Assembly: GCA_012934845.2 (NCBI GenBank) | Contig: WNNJ02003690.1 | Span: 1-64,000, forward strand | Direction of reading: 5' to 3' | Origin: Pomphorhynchus laevis | Taxonomy: Eukaryota; Acanthocephala; Palaeacanthocephala; Echinorhynchida; Pomphorhynchidae | Length of the DNA stretch: 64,000 nucleotides | Part shown: positions 34,854 to 47,184 of the stretch, piece after piece | Layout of the letters: every line of letters starts with the position of its first letter | How positions within the stretch are numbered: position 1 is the first letter of the stretch | Notes under the pieces: generated by a model | The model's input: the letters and a program-made list of their open reading frames with translations, nothing else | What the model was told of the DNA's origin: nothing | The model's database searches: none | Made by a program: the position numbers and the translations under genes

Positions 34854-36170
34854 CTTCCATCGGAGATCAGACGTTTTAAACACTACGACAAGCAATTGAC
34901 GAAAACACGAATTGGTCTGATTTAGTCATAAAGGAATACACATGAATACAAGATGAGCTGACAACAAAGAAGGGACTCGTTATCAGAGGCGCAAGGATCG
35001 TCATACCAGAATGTATGCGATCACGCGTATTGAACCTTGCTCACGAGACACACTTAGGAATATTGAAATCGAAAAGCCTGCTACGGAGTAAGGTATGGTG
35101 GCCTCACATGGACAAAGACGTGGAAAAACCATAAAATCATGTCTTACATGCGCATGTATTGACACACAGCGTATACGGACTCCTATAATCATATCTAGTA
35201 TACCAGGTCCGTGGGAGATAATGCACTGACATATGCGGCAATTTCCCTAGTATAGAGTACATAATTGCCCTTATGACTTCCGGATCCAGATGGCCCATAA
35301 TCCGAATAACAAAGTCTATATCTTCAATGATAGTATCGGAGTTTGTCGAAGAATGTATATGCACCTTTCGAGCTCTAATAGAAATAGTAACTGATAATGG
35401 ACCCCAATTTATCTCTCCGGAATTTAAACAAATGTTCAACGAATGGGGAATTAGGCAAAGATACATAACCCCTTACCATCCTGCGGCCAACGGGGAAATT
35501 GAAAGATTTTTCAGATCCACTAAAAAAGTGATACAATCAGCTCATCTCGAGATAAGAATTGGAGACGAGTCCTACACAAATACCTATTACAATACCGAAA
35601 TAGTTATCACGTGGTTACCGGCGCTTCACCAGCACAATTGCTCATTGGTAGAGAACTACATACAAAATTACCAACAATTTGTCGATAGAACAAAAGGACA
35701 AAACGATATAACGAAGCCGCAAGAAGAGATCGAATGATAAAACATAAATTGGAAATCAGATCTAACCAAACACAAAAAGCCCGGCCACATTCACTCAACG
35801 TCAATGATGAGGAACTAGTAAAACAACAGCGCAAGAGTAAAGTAATTCCGATGTATGCACCAGAAATATGGAAGACTGAGAACATATTCGGAAATACTGT
35901 AATACTTCATAGACAAGGTCGGAAACTCAGACGTCATGTCGAACATCTACGGAAAATAGAAAGGAATTCGAGATTATTCGACCTCCCAACTAAGAATAAT
36001 CTATTTCAAAACGATAGTAATGAATCAGACATTTCATCGAGAAGATATAATACGTATACACGCAAAGACCCAGAATTAAACCCAGAAGTAAAATTGGACG
36101 TTCTGACTCAGCAACACACCGATCAAAGGATTCGAAGGAAACCTTCGATATTCCGGGATGAAGAATAGAC
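34650..36170 (+). mobile_element. Ty3/gypsy fossil A, 3' part of pol
   Basis: It begins at the end of RNase H (LEHIRGKDNRADIISRQP near 34690). It continues with the integrase zinc finger (LNLAHETHLGILKSK near 35035), the integrase core (TDNGPQFISPEF and YHPAANGEIERFFRS, about 35390-35520) and a basic C-terminal region with NTVILHRQGRKLRRHVEHL (about 35895-35955). The front part of the element is absent: the LINE lies directly upstream. No LTR pair could be fixed. It is broken in several places. Confidence 0.8.
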
Positions 36171-36309
36171 CGCAAACATATACTCTTAGAACATATCATT
36201 CTTAGAAGAGAAATGATATAGTGTATTACAATATGTTATCTTAATTTATGATTTATGTTATATATTTGTTCCCCGATTTATATAAACATTATTGTTTGTT
36301 TGGCGTCGA

Positions 36310-36640
36310 AAGACTAATAGCAGACATAAACTAAATTATCATGGCTAATAAGTGACGAGTTGGCTGTTATCAAGAAACACGTAGTCGATAGTAAATATGA
36401 CCCGAAAACTGAGATTGTAAAACTAATTGAATGCAATCCGAAAGCAGCGACGATTAGGCATATCGACGGATTCCAAAATATTGTCTCTACCAAACATCTA
36501 GCACCATACCCGAGGAACGACAACCAACAATCGTACCAGACTCAAATAGACACTCAAGTAAGTCCATCACCACCAAATAGTATGATGAGAACAAGTTTTA
36601 CAAAAATCGCAGACACTCGAACAGAATATGAAAATTAATG
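36310..36640 (+). mobile_element. Ty3/gypsy fossil, C-terminal pol fragment
   Basis: The plus strand encodes CNPKAATIRHIDGFQNIVST and KHLAPYPRND, a tail typical of some gypsy integrases but different from that of fossil A. It probably belongs to another element. A TGGCGTCGAAAG stretch at about 36301 could be a primer-binding-like site, but this is uncertain. Confidence 0.55.
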
Positions 36641-37069
36641 ACTTGAACATATAAGATCGTTGCGCCTCTCCAACAAAATATTTTATTCCATCGAATTTAA
36701 ATTCAACACCAAAGTCATTAAACATAACAACAGATAGCAATTTAATTCACGCCAATGAAATTTTATCCAATGATTCCGATCAAATGCAAGCAAGCAGAAC
36801 AATACGGAAGTTATTCCTCGATAAAGTGATCGTCGAATCCAAACACCTCGCCACCTTCAAGACTATATCGTTAAGAGAAAATGAAGAGGGATATTACTTT
36901 TGTATAACTAAAGTGATTTGTATTACCAATCATATTATACCATTTATATTGTATATTTATCTTCTAACTTATATTGGGCTTTAGATACTTGAATAACGCT
37001 TCTATCTTGTTTTATCATCAATTTGAGTTTAAAATAGCACAATTTATTCAAGTATTGTAACATGGAGAA
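36641..37069. other. Possible LTR or leader of gypsy fossil B
   Basis: This lies between the pol tail and the gag start of fossil B, so an LTR or leader is expected here. I found no second copy to confirm it. Confidence 0.35.
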
Positions 37070-39957
37070 ACTACTCAAGCCGGAATTGTTCTCTATACTT
37101 TCTAACTCTATCGATTCTGAAATCAGTTGGACCCACTGTTAGCGACGTTTCTCAAAATTTTTATCAAAGATTCTAGAACTCTCGGTACCCGATTAATTAG
37201 ACGTACTAATCAACCACATTTTTCCGTTAGTTTACAGATACGTTTCGAACGAGCACAAATTTGACTCTGCGATCGAATGTCCGGATCGATTATATCTAAA
37301 ACCGAAAAATGACGTCTTTGTTCGTTATGAATTAATCACATGTGCACAAACCGCTGACCAAACAATCGACGAATTTTTACAACATCTGGATCGGCTGAGT
37401 AAAAACTGCGAATTCATTGCAGGTAACGCAATCGAACACCGGAATCTCTACGTCAGAGAAGCCTTCATATCTGGATTGCTGTCGACTAACGTACGCCGAA
37501 GATTATTAGAAATATCAAACTTGACATTATCTGATGCGATCGAAAAAGCACGAACTCTTTAACTAGCCAGGATTCACGCCGAAGCCTATCGCTTAACTGA
37601 TCCTCAGGTGCCAACCATACCCATTGCGAAGCCATTGTTAGACCAACATGAACAGTGCTCCTTTACCTCAAGTACACACGATCGATGCTGTTTTTGTGGA
37701 CAACAACGTCATTCTCGAAATAAGTGCCCATCACGGCTTGCTCACTGTAGGCGATGCGAAAAGATTGGCCATTATTCTAATGCTTGTCGCTCCAGACCTT
37801 CACGAACGCCCAACAACGCCATAGCATCTGTATCCAATGCTATCCAATACCAACAATTCTTCCCGACAGCCACAATACATGTGTCTGCAAGCAAAATTCG
37901 TAACATTTCGAAAGCTAATTCATGTTTTAAAACAAGGAGAAACATTGTCGGCATTAATTGATACTGGGAGTGCTGAAAATTTTATTGACAAATCGGTTCT
38001 TCAAAAGCTCAAACTCAAAATGTATAATTACAATTTAAATATTCGCATGGCATCAATGGCATACATGCTTGATAAGATCATATTGTCTTGTGGATATGAT
38101 AGTACATCAAGTGTCTCACAACTCAAGCCGCCTTTTGTGCATGAGTAATTTATGTAACGATATCATCCTTGGCCATCCTTACTTGTTGCACCACCAAGCA
38201 ATTGCAATGTTATTTAATGGAAGGCTGCACCCCTAATCATAAGTCGTATTACTACAATGAAGATAGAAACACCGTCACTATTCTCGTCTTTTAACTCAGA
38301 TTGACATCCCATTGCCATAAAATCACAACGTTTTTCTTATCATCATTTAAGTTTTATTCGCTCAATAATTTTCAGAATACTAACCGATGGGATCATCGAA
38401 AAATGTCAATCTCCATGGCGCTCACAAGTGGTAGTAGTTGTAAATCAAAATTCTCAAAGACGATTGGTTATCAATTATTCCGCGACGATTAACAAATTTA
38501 CGCTGATAGATGCTTATCCTTTACCGCGAATCGATAACCTAATTGAAAACATATCAAGATTCTTGATCTTTAGTAAATTTGATCTAACATCCGCGTATCA
38601 TCAACTTGGATTGCGCATTGAAGATCGGTCATACACGGCATTTGAGGCAGATGGATGCCTCTATCAATTTACAAGAGTCCGTTTAGCTTGATCAACACGC
38701 CAGCAGTTTTTCAGCGTATTATTGATCAAATGATTAGCGATGAAAGCCTCATAAGAACATACGCATATCTCGATGATCAAATTGTATGGGGCCACGACAT
38801 GCCAGACCATGATAGAAACATCAAGAAATTATAAGACGCTATTGCTAAATCTCAAATTACATTGAATGAATTAAAATGTCAATATGCCAAAATCATGATT
38901 AACTTACTGGATTATGTTGTTGAGAAGAATACAATTCGGCCGAACCCTGACCGCACAAAATCCCTTCTCGCATTAAGTGAGCCCAATTCCAAGCAAAAAG
39001 TTAATAGAATCATGGGTATACTAGCTCATTACTCATATTGGATTAAGGATTTCTCGAAGCGCTTACGCTCGATTATTGAGTATAAGGCGCTATGACCGAA
39101 ATTACGAAACGCTTTTGCTAAATATGAAATTACATTGAATGAATCAAAATGTCAATATGCCAAAAACATGATTAATGTACTGGGTTATGTTGTTGAGAAG
39201 AATACAATTCGGCCGGACCCTGACCGCACAAAAGCACTTATCGCATTGAGCGAGTCCATTCTAAGCACCAGGTAAATATAATCATGGATATGCTAGTTCA
39301 TTACTCACATTGGATTAGGGATTTCTCAAACGCTTACGTCCGATTATTGAGTGCAAAGAGCTGCCATGGAATGCCGATGCTATGGCCGCATTTAAAACTA
39401 TGCAGAATGATGTTTCCAGTGCTGTATTATCATACGTAGATCCACTTAAAGCATTGGTTGTCGAAACTGACGCGTCAAACTCGCGATTGGAGCTGTACTG
39501 TCTGAGGAAGAAAGACCTGTAGCATTTTTTCTTCAAAAAATCTACAACTTTGTGCACGAAAATATTCGTCAGTAGAAAAATAAGTACTGGCAATCGTTGA
39601 ATCCTTTAAATCGTGGCGTCATTATCTACTGGATAGGCACTTTTTGTTTGTTACGGATCAACGTAGTGTTTCGTTTATTTTCAACAAACAACATCGAAGC
39701 CAAATAAAGAATGAAAAATTAGTGCGATTGAAAATTGATTTAGTCCCGTTTCCTTTTGAAATAAAATATAGACATGGGACTCAAAATAATACAGCCGATA
39801 TAATGTCTCGCTTAACAACTCCGGCACGTTTGTGACCAAATTACACTAAATTCATAAAGTATTCTTTCATCCCGGAATAACGCGATTAAATCACTTATAA
39901 GATCAGAAATTTGCCGTATTCTCTTGATGACATACACAATGTTATCTCAAAGTGTCG
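37070..39957 (+). mobile_element. Ty3/gypsy fossil B, gag to integrase zinc finger
   Basis: Parts in order: capsid-like gag (about 37070-37560, with QTIDEFLQHLDRLSKNCEF); two CCHC knuckles (about 37690-37795); protease with ALIDTGSAENFID (about 37952); reverse transcriptase (about 38440-38830, SKFDLTSAYHQLGL and the YLDDQIVW box); RNase H (about 39400-39830, ending KYRHGTQNNTADIMSRL); and the start of the integrase finger (FHPGITRLNHLI, about 39865). It is related in layout to the element at 16158-19980 but clearly a different family. It is broken in many places and looks old. It is cut at 39959 by the right arm of the inverted duplication. Confidence 0.85.
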
Positions 39958-40169
39958 AACGTGTGTTAATTCAGATAATGTGATTGACTTTGGTATGCGA
40001 TTTGCAATAACTTGATTGATTAATCCCTCCGCCCACGTTTTTCTTCTTTCTATGTGTGTGCCGTGAATGGTAATGGTTGTCTTGATATGATGTCTGCCCG
40101 ATTGTCCTTTCCTCTTATGTGTTCGAGCTTATATTATATTGTTGTAATAAAAAAATTAAAAAAATTATT

Positions 40170-43100
40170 TTAAAGTCGCAAATGCGTGCCAGCGCGCGCT
40201 TACATGACCACAACAAAACATAAATGTAAATCATGTGTCGAGAAGGTGTGAACGGAGGAGGTGTTTGAATGTGATAAAGGAGGGAGCGTTGCGGACGTCG
40301 AAAAGGAGTTTATTCCAGGCGAGTGAGGCTGCGACGAGGAAGGATCGGAGACCGTAGTTGTTGGAGTAATTGGGAACGTGGAGTAAGATGGAATTACGGG
40401 AACGCAGTGGTGGCGAGGTGATGCGAGTGTCGTCTAAGAAAGGAAGGTTGATGAACGATGGGGAGCCGACAGCGATGAGAAGAAAAGTTACGAGAAGAAA
40501 ACGGAGCTTGATGCGGATGTGGATGGTGGGCCAGGAGAGTTGGGCAAGATATGTAGATGTGTGGTCGAAGCGACGGAGACAAAAGAGCACTCGAACGGCA
40601 GAGTTGATTATGCGTTGTAGGAGTATGATGATGGATTTTGGAGAATTTGCCAAAAGGCTAAGGCAGTAATCGATTTTAGGGAAAAGAAGCGATGAAAGAA
40701 GATACATCCACGAACGGAAGTCAATATGGAGCCGGATACTGCGGATGTCACGGAGAATTAAGTTAGACGAACGGACCTTGTCACGGACGAAGGGTTTAAG
40801 AGAAAATTGATCATCAAAATGGAATCCTAAGAAAGTGAGATTGTGTACTATGGGGATGATCGATTAGGCAAAAGATACAGGGGAGGAGATATGTTTGGTT
40901 TACGGGGGAGGATCCACATTATTTTAGACTTGTCGGGGCTTAGAACGAAAATGGGAAAGGAGAGACGTTCGTAGATAGAAGAAAGACAGTTGGAAGCAGA
41001 AATGCCGATATCTTGTATGCGATGTGCGGGTGCATGAGCATATATAAGGATGTCATCGGCGTATCGCATGACGTTAATGGAGAAAGGTTTGATAAACGGA
41101 GAGAAATCGCCAAGCAGAAGAGAGAAAAGCATGGGACATAGGACTGAACCTTGTGGGACCCCGCAAAAAATAGGGATGGAAGGGGATGATGAATTAAAAC
41201 AGACGCTAAAAGAACGGTCGGATAGATATGAGGCAAACCATGCTCGGAGGAGGAAGAAAAGCGGTAATCATAACGAGGCGAGAATGGAGGACGGAGTGGT
41301 CGACAATATCGAAGGCGGAGCAGAGGTCGAGGGAGATGAGAACACTATCTAGACCCTTGTCTCGAGAAATGAGTAAGTCATTGTAAGCTTTCATGCATGC
41401 GATTTCTGTTGAGTGATTAGTGCGGAAAACGGATTGGAAAGGAGGGTACAGATAGATGAGGAGAGATAAGCGTTGAGATGTATTAAGATGAGGCGTTCTA
41501 AGAGCTTAGAATGTGTAGAAAGAAGTGAAATGGGGCGATAGCTAGAATGAAGGGAGAGGTCGAGCTTTTTTTAAGGAGGGAAGAACGATGGCGGATTTCC
41601 AGTGTGAAGGGAATATACGACTGCGGATGGACGAGTTAAACAAGGTTGTGAGAAAAGGGGATATCGATGAGCAAATGGATTTAAGTATGTGGGTAGGGAG
41701 GGGGTCGGCAGGTGAGGTTTCGTTGTGCAAGGACATGAGGATAAATGAGACTTCGGTAGGTGAGACAGGGATAAGATTAAAGAGTTCTGGGAGAATGAGG
41801 CTAGGTGGGGCAGAATGGGATAGCATGGAGACCGGGGTGTGAGAGAGCAACGTTGATACTTTGGTCTGGATAAATGACGAATAATAATGGGCACTGATGT
41901 TGTTCGGCGAAGAGGAGCGAGCAAGGATTAAGTTAAAAGTGTGCCGCAGAGTCTTAGAGTTGAATGAAGTGATGATTTTATGCTGCCAGAAGGAGTTGCA
42001 TTTGGTACGTAGTAAGTTGAGATGAGACCGGCGATGAGCAAAATAGTAATCACGGAAAGACGGAGTGATCGAGCGGAAATCACGTCTGAGAGAGCGGTTA
42101 TAGACTCACAAAGCATGACAAAGTCGACGCTTTGAGTGTAGGCATTGGATGTCAAACCATTGGGCACGGTGCAAGCGACGGTGTGGGTGAGGCTTGAAGG
42201 GCTAGAGAAGATCGAGAATGGATGTGAGTTCAGTGTTGATAAGAAAGGCGAGATCGTGAGGAGAGGAATATGTTATTATGGGAAAGGATAGAGACGATTT
42301 ACATAAGGCAGAGCGGAGAATGGAGTGGTCAAGATATCTCAAATGAGCGACGTAGGATTGTATGTGTGTGAGGAGGGTTATGGTTGGTAGTGAGATCACG
42401 GGTGACGAGAAAGTGTTGGGATATACCAGGATCGTAGATGGACAGTAAGGTATAGGCATCAAGATGATCGGGGACGGCGATGATGTCGAGTGCTCGGCTT
42501 AGGACATGTGTGGGGGCAGTGGAGATGAGTTTGTGGTTATAGTTGGATCGAATGGGTATGAACTGGATGGACTAGGTGGATGAGCGGCGGGCCAGGCGAA
42601 TCTTGAAGTCGCACGGAACGATTGAAATGATGGAGTACAAAAAACAACAGTGAGACATAAGTTCTGCGATTTTGGTAAACAAAATAAGGAGGTAGTATCA
42701 GATGGTCCAGGACGGTATACAACTGCGAGATCTAGAGTAATCGGGTTAGAAGAACGACATGTGAGCAGATCAAAAGAGCAAGAACTGAAAGGGGGAGTGA
42801 TTTTGCGAATAGACACAGGTGACGGGCAAATGCGACAATGCCGCCGTGATTAGAAAATCTAGAAAGGGATGAGCTAAGGGGCCACAATCGGCATAGAGCA
42901 TACGGCGGATGGAGAGGTCGGCAGTATCGGAGTGCCAGTATTAGATGAGGTAAAATAGATCGATGGATTGATTGGTGAGTAGGTTGATGATGAGATCGGA
43001 TTTATTGAGAATAGATCTAGTGTTGAGGAGGCCGAGGCAGAAACCGTGAGTGGTGGTGATAGGGGCTAGTTGAGAAGGCACATAGGAAAGATGGAGCGCC

Positions 43101-44110
43101 ATCGAATTTTTGGGCAGGTGAGGACAACTTAAAAATTTCCGTCGATGTTTCGGATGTAGAGAGATGTTTTGCCGTTCTCCTCACAACGGCGTTTTTTAAT
43201 GCGGGTAGATGAGAGTTGAGCGATTTTGGAGGGTGTGCGATCCGAGAATATGCGAGTGGCTGAAGAGGACATGAGTTTGAATCGTTGAGAGGATAGAAGA
43301 TGCGTGAGAGCAATGTTTGAAAACAATTTTTAGGAGAGGGGCTGGGAAGGATTAGATTGAGAAGATTTATTTAGGCGGATGAATGCGACAGGAGAGATGT
43401 TGTTGAAAAATGATGGTTTATTTGCAGGAACAAGTTACGATAGATAGATCTGAATGCGGAAACATCGTGTTCGAGACGTGCTTGTGGAGATAACGAGGTG
43501 GAAGTAGTGATATTAGTGACGATGACGCAGCGATCGCGAGGAGGAAAGCGTTTCTGTAAAAAAGGACGAGTAACGTGAGTTGGTGAGATCACGATATGAG
43601 AGCTGGGAGTTGAGGATATTAAGGGAGTAGGTTTGACAGCGGAAGACAAAGAGGGTTGGGATAATAGATAGGGTGGTGCGATGTGAGGAAAGGTTATGAG
43701 TCGAAGAATTGTGGAGGTTGATGGAGTTGATTTTATTGAAGGATGTAGGTTATTGAGAAACGAGACAGAAGGGAAGAAACGGGGGGTGTCGAAAGTGAAA
43801 ACATAGGATTAGAAGTGCATGTGGTGACAGGATCATTGGGATGACAAAGGACATCAGAAGCGACTGGGGTGGTTTGAGTGGACACTTTGGAGGTTGATAT
43901 GTTCTTATGGGAGAGGTCGCGTATGAGTTTGGTGGCACAAAAGCCACATAGGAAGTGTTCTTTAGACTTACTGTTGTCGCATGCGATTGTAGTTCATACG
44001 CTGCAGTCATGTGTCGAGCACTGTACTTGTAGTTGAGCACAGTTTGTGTCGGTCGTAGCTGTCTTCTTACGTCCTCTCATCAACGTCCTTGTGTGTTTAA
44101 ACTGTTAAAT
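40170..44110 (-). mobile_element. CR1-like LINE, right copy of the inverted pair
   Basis: Read on the minus strand it has the same order as the left copy: ORF1 near 43640-44040, endonuclease near 42300-43120, RT with YADDILIYAHAP at about 41030-41075, and a C-terminal region ending at 40231. It keeps a piece of the endonuclease-RT linker (about 42290-42590) that the left copy lacks. Stops and frameshifts are shared in the inner half (for example both copies break the RT between the AFDIVDHS and YADD blocks), so those lesions predate the duplication. The outer ORF1 half differs at about one base in ten. Confidence 0.88.
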
Positions 44111-44114
44111 TTGC

Positions 44115-44317
44115 TGGATTGATCTGGAACTGGATTGATCTGGAACTGGATTGATCTGGAACTGGATTGATCTGGAACTGGATTGATCTGGAACTGGATT
44201 GATCTGGAACTGGATTGATCTGGAACTGGATTGATCTGGAACTGCATTAATCTGGAACTGCATTGATCTGGAACTTTATTGATCTATAACTGGATTGATT
44301 TAGAAGTTGATTGATTG
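44115..44317 (-). repeat. 16-bp minisatellite, about 12 units
   Basis: Tandem copies of GATCTGGAACTGGATT run from about 44115 to 44310 with variants at the outer end. The left arm has only about two units at the matching place (30972-31010). It lies at the 5' end of the LINE copy, so it may be part of the LINE's leader. There are no unique spacers between units, so it is not a CRISPR array. Confidence 0.9.
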
Positions 44318-44361
44318 TAGGTATTTAATAATCAAGACAATTTTTAACCAGAATTTTAAGC

Positions 44362-45440
44362 TCAGTTTTAGCTTATCTCTATCTACGAAAAAGCGCTTGT
44401 ATGTAAAATCCGCGTTTTTATGGACTCAATTTAATTCCCCTGTGCTTTCATGGGTTTGTCAAAGGTCGCTCGGTCCATTTAGCAATTGGTAGTGCATTAG
44501 TTTTGTCAGGAATACAGTCGTCAGCTTGCTGTGACTGTATTTCTTGACTGTTTAGCTGCATTTGATCGCATATCCATTCCTTTCGTTATATCATATCTCA
44601 TATCCCTAGGTTTTCCTGCTAGAATTGTTAACAGGGTTAAGATACTTTTGTACACTAAGCAGTTTTTCTATGAAGACGACTCTGATGCAAGCCAGTTCTA
44701 CCCAATTACAGGTTTGCCTCAAGCTCCACACTTTATTCTGTCTTATATCTTGTCGCATCCATTATACTTTTCAAAAATTTAAGACGCGATTAACATCTCG
44801 TGGTTTTCGCTGATAATACCAGAGCCCTATTTTCTGGACTCATGTGCAAAGATTTATTCTCGGACATTATCCGATTCTTTTTAAGATTGAAAGATCAGCT
44901 AACTCCTTCCAATCTGATTTTAAACTCCTAAAAATCGCAGGTTGCTGTCTATCATGGCACTCCTGATAAGAAAAAACTTAAGAGACTAGCACTCTATGTT
45001 CTATCCTCCATTTTGCAGTCTCAACTACTCTCTACCTTTACAAGTATGGTAAAATATCTGGGGTTCACCATTACGGTGAACTGATTGTCGAAATCTGACC
45101 TGGATAGACTTAAACGTACCCTGAATAGAGCTAGGTGGTCCCTGAAACGGGCCCATCATCTGTCATTGAATGCGGAAACCCAGGTACGCCTTTGTGGTAC
45201 CTGGGCTATCTCGGGATTAGTCTGATTTTCTAGTTGACGCCCCCAGAGCAAAGACTAAGGTTTGTCGAGCTCATCATTTTGAGATTACCGACCATAGTCC
45301 GCCTCGACTGGACTCTTAGAGGGTGGGATACCCCTAATGGTTCAGTCGGAAAATGGAGCGCTGGTGCGACCGGGGGCTGGGATCCAAGTGAACTTGAGGA
45401 CGTAATTATTACAGTGATGACTTAAAGAGATCTGGTAAAG
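44362..45440 (+). mobile_element. LINE family 2, 5'-truncated decayed copy
   Basis: It starts abruptly at the counterpart of position 2795 of the copy at 1517-3962 (shared ATCTACGA(A/G)AAAGCGCTTG). Frame 44531-44782 holds LAAFDRISIPFVISYLISLGFPARIVN in parts. The frame then breaks, and the YADD box is altered to ADNTRALF near 44808. The C-terminal region near 45234-45330 reads PPEQRLRFVELIILRLPTI. It is more decayed than the 2-kb copy, and its 3' tail differs, so it comes from a sister subfamily. Confidence 0.8.
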
Positions 45441-46179
45441 AAAAGTCGGTGAAGATATTTATCGTACTCACATGTATTGATATTTTATTTTATTTCCTCT
45501 GACGGTGCTTTGAATATTTCTGATTAGTTTTTTTTGAAATAAAAATTAATTTATAATTAAATATTTTTATATTATAATAAATATATTAATTATTATAATA
45601 TAATACATTAATAATTTATATAATTAATAAAATATATCTGTATTCAAGTACGTACTGATTAATTAAATTTAGATAAATTAAATCTAAATAAATAATCTGA
45701 TAAATTATTAAATTTGATTTTACTCTGGATTGTTAGCGGCATTAAATAATCTCATGGTCATCTTAATTATTGATAAATTTAAATACAGTATTAACTAAAA
45801 TAAGATAAAATAAACCGGTTTCTTAAAACAATTTGGCTACCAGAAATTTTAGATTTATGATTTGAGAAATTGTCAATATTTTCTGTAATAAACCAATGAT
45901 ATGTTTGCCCCAATCTTCCATTCAATCATATCAATCAAGTGACATTATAATGTACACTTTAAATAAATGAATATTCTTAACACTTCAGTTTAAAAGTCAG
46001 CTCGTAGAGTCAGTCCTAAACCGCGTGTCATTGGGAAATAAAGATTCTAGTATAAACTTACAATTTTGTAACGTTTTAGATAATAATCTTAAAAATTCAA
46101 CAAATACTACATTTTAAGATACAAACAAAATAATTCAAATAACCTAAGTTGACGTGTGCCTAACTTAAATTATAAATAG
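45441..46179. other. AT-rich spacer, nothing recognised
   Basis: The LINE tail passes into AT-rich sequence without genes or clear repeats. Confidence 0.45.
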
Positions 46180-47130
46180 TTAATTTCAATTATTTCAATT
46201 AGATCTGTATCACGGTTATGAAATCCCACTGACTGCATTTGTTCAAGTTCGGATGCATAAAGTTGTTCTGGAGTTTGGTTGTTGATTTGTCGGCTGATAT
46301 TGCCAGGGATGAAGACGATTTAATAGTTGAAACAACGAAGCAGTATAATCTTGATTTGAATTTTGTAAATTTTGAGATGCTGTTGTTGCATAAGCTGTTT
46401 GTCTATTGTTTGGAGATTGAAAGAAATGCATATTAGATATAGTAAATTGACTATTCATTTGATTATCGACTAAACCGCTTATATTTGAAGATATCAACTG
46501 TGAATATACTTGTGGGGATGTATCCCCAAGACAAATTAGGTTTTGTTGAATTTGTACAATCGGCTACAATGCTCGGGGATTTGTGTATAGAGCACGAATT
46601 TCAGGTATTGGCCACTGACTTATAAACTCATGAATTACACGATGTACTTGTTCTCTTTGTCTTTCGTCCTGTACAAATTCATATGTACGCAGCAGATTAA
46701 GTAGAATACCAGGATCGCGGATAAAATTATCCATATTTGGATTAAAACTGGATTCTCGCAACATGTCGTTAAACATGCTAGGAGTTTCATCATAATTTCC
46801 TGCTGTGTTGTAGGATTACAAATCATTTCCATTGTTTGACGCATAAAATCTGGATTGTTAAAGAATTGTGAAACCTCAGGGATTTGTTCAATCACTCTTT
46901 GCATTTGTGGATTGGTAAGCACAATTGATCTAAGCAATGCAGGATTACTCATAAGTCCTTGAACCATAACATTACTTAGAAGGTTTTGAATTGCATTTGG
47001 ATCAGTCTGAAGTGTGAGATAAAGATTTTGTTTAATTAAAATTTGCATTTCCAAATAGAAGGCTCGAAAATGACGCAAGTAATAATCCGGGTAATGTTGC
47101 ATCAGTATGTTGAACAATATTTGGTTGTTG
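46180..47130 (-). pseudogene. Ubiquilin-like sequence, frameshifted (STI1 and UBA remnants)
   Basis: Ubiquilins shuttle ubiquitinated proteins to the proteasome. Frame 46635-47117 (minus) shows an STI1-type block: NPALLRSIVLTNPQMQRVIEQ, then PEVSQFFNNPDFMRQTMEM and NPTTQQEIMMK. A second frame (46564-46776) continues with MFNDMLRESSFNPNMDNFIR and ends in a stop at 46564. A glutamine/asparagine-rich stretch (46243-46497) leads to a C-terminal UBA-like segment, TPEQLYASELEQMQSVGFHN followed by RDTDLIEII (about 46205-46275), which again needs a change of frame. The N-terminal ubiquitin-like domain is not seen. At least two frameshifts and a stop, with no obvious introns to explain them, point to a dead, perhaps retrocopied, paralogue. 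A split functional gene is less likely but not excluded. Confidence 0.75.
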
Positions 47131-47184
47131 CGATACCGACCCCTCCTTAATTGTTATAAGTACGATGCTCCAACTGAGCTACGA
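47131..47184 (-). tRNA. tRNA-like fragment, possibly from tRNA-Ile(UAU)
   Basis: The minus strand reads TAGCTCAGTTGGAGCATCGT followed by ACTTATAAC. TAGCTCAGTTGG is a standard D-arm, and CTTATAA is a textbook seven-base anticodon loop with anticodon UAU. The acceptor and T arms do not pair, and the 3' part runs into the ubiquilin-like sequence, so this is a remnant, not a working gene. Confidence 0.35.

Larger units (their letters stand above)
39960..44317 (-). repeat. Right arm of the large inverted duplication
   Basis: This is the inverse complement of 30972-34853, beginning at 39960 with the same gypsy A flank (39960 to about 40180, apparently identical) and then the LINE. It is longer than the left arm because of about 300 bp near 42290-42590 and an expanded minisatellite at the outer end. 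The spacer between the arms is about 5.1 kb. Confidence 0.88.

Noticed and set aside
36301-36330. Primer-binding site (TGGCGTCGAAAG) of a gypsy element
   Set aside because: It lies just ahead of a pol tail rather than gag, and no LTR pair supports it; too weak to list as a site.
40370-43000. Plus-strand open frames of 60-100 residues across the right LINE copy (for example 40370-40669, 41050-41352, 41588-41842, 42650-42853)
   Set aside because: They are antisense shadows of the minus-strand LINE; the same shadows appear opposite the left copy (32270-34443).
44115-44317. CRISPR-like array
   Set aside because: The repeats are contiguous 16-bp units without unique spacers, in an animal-type genome; it is a minisatellite.
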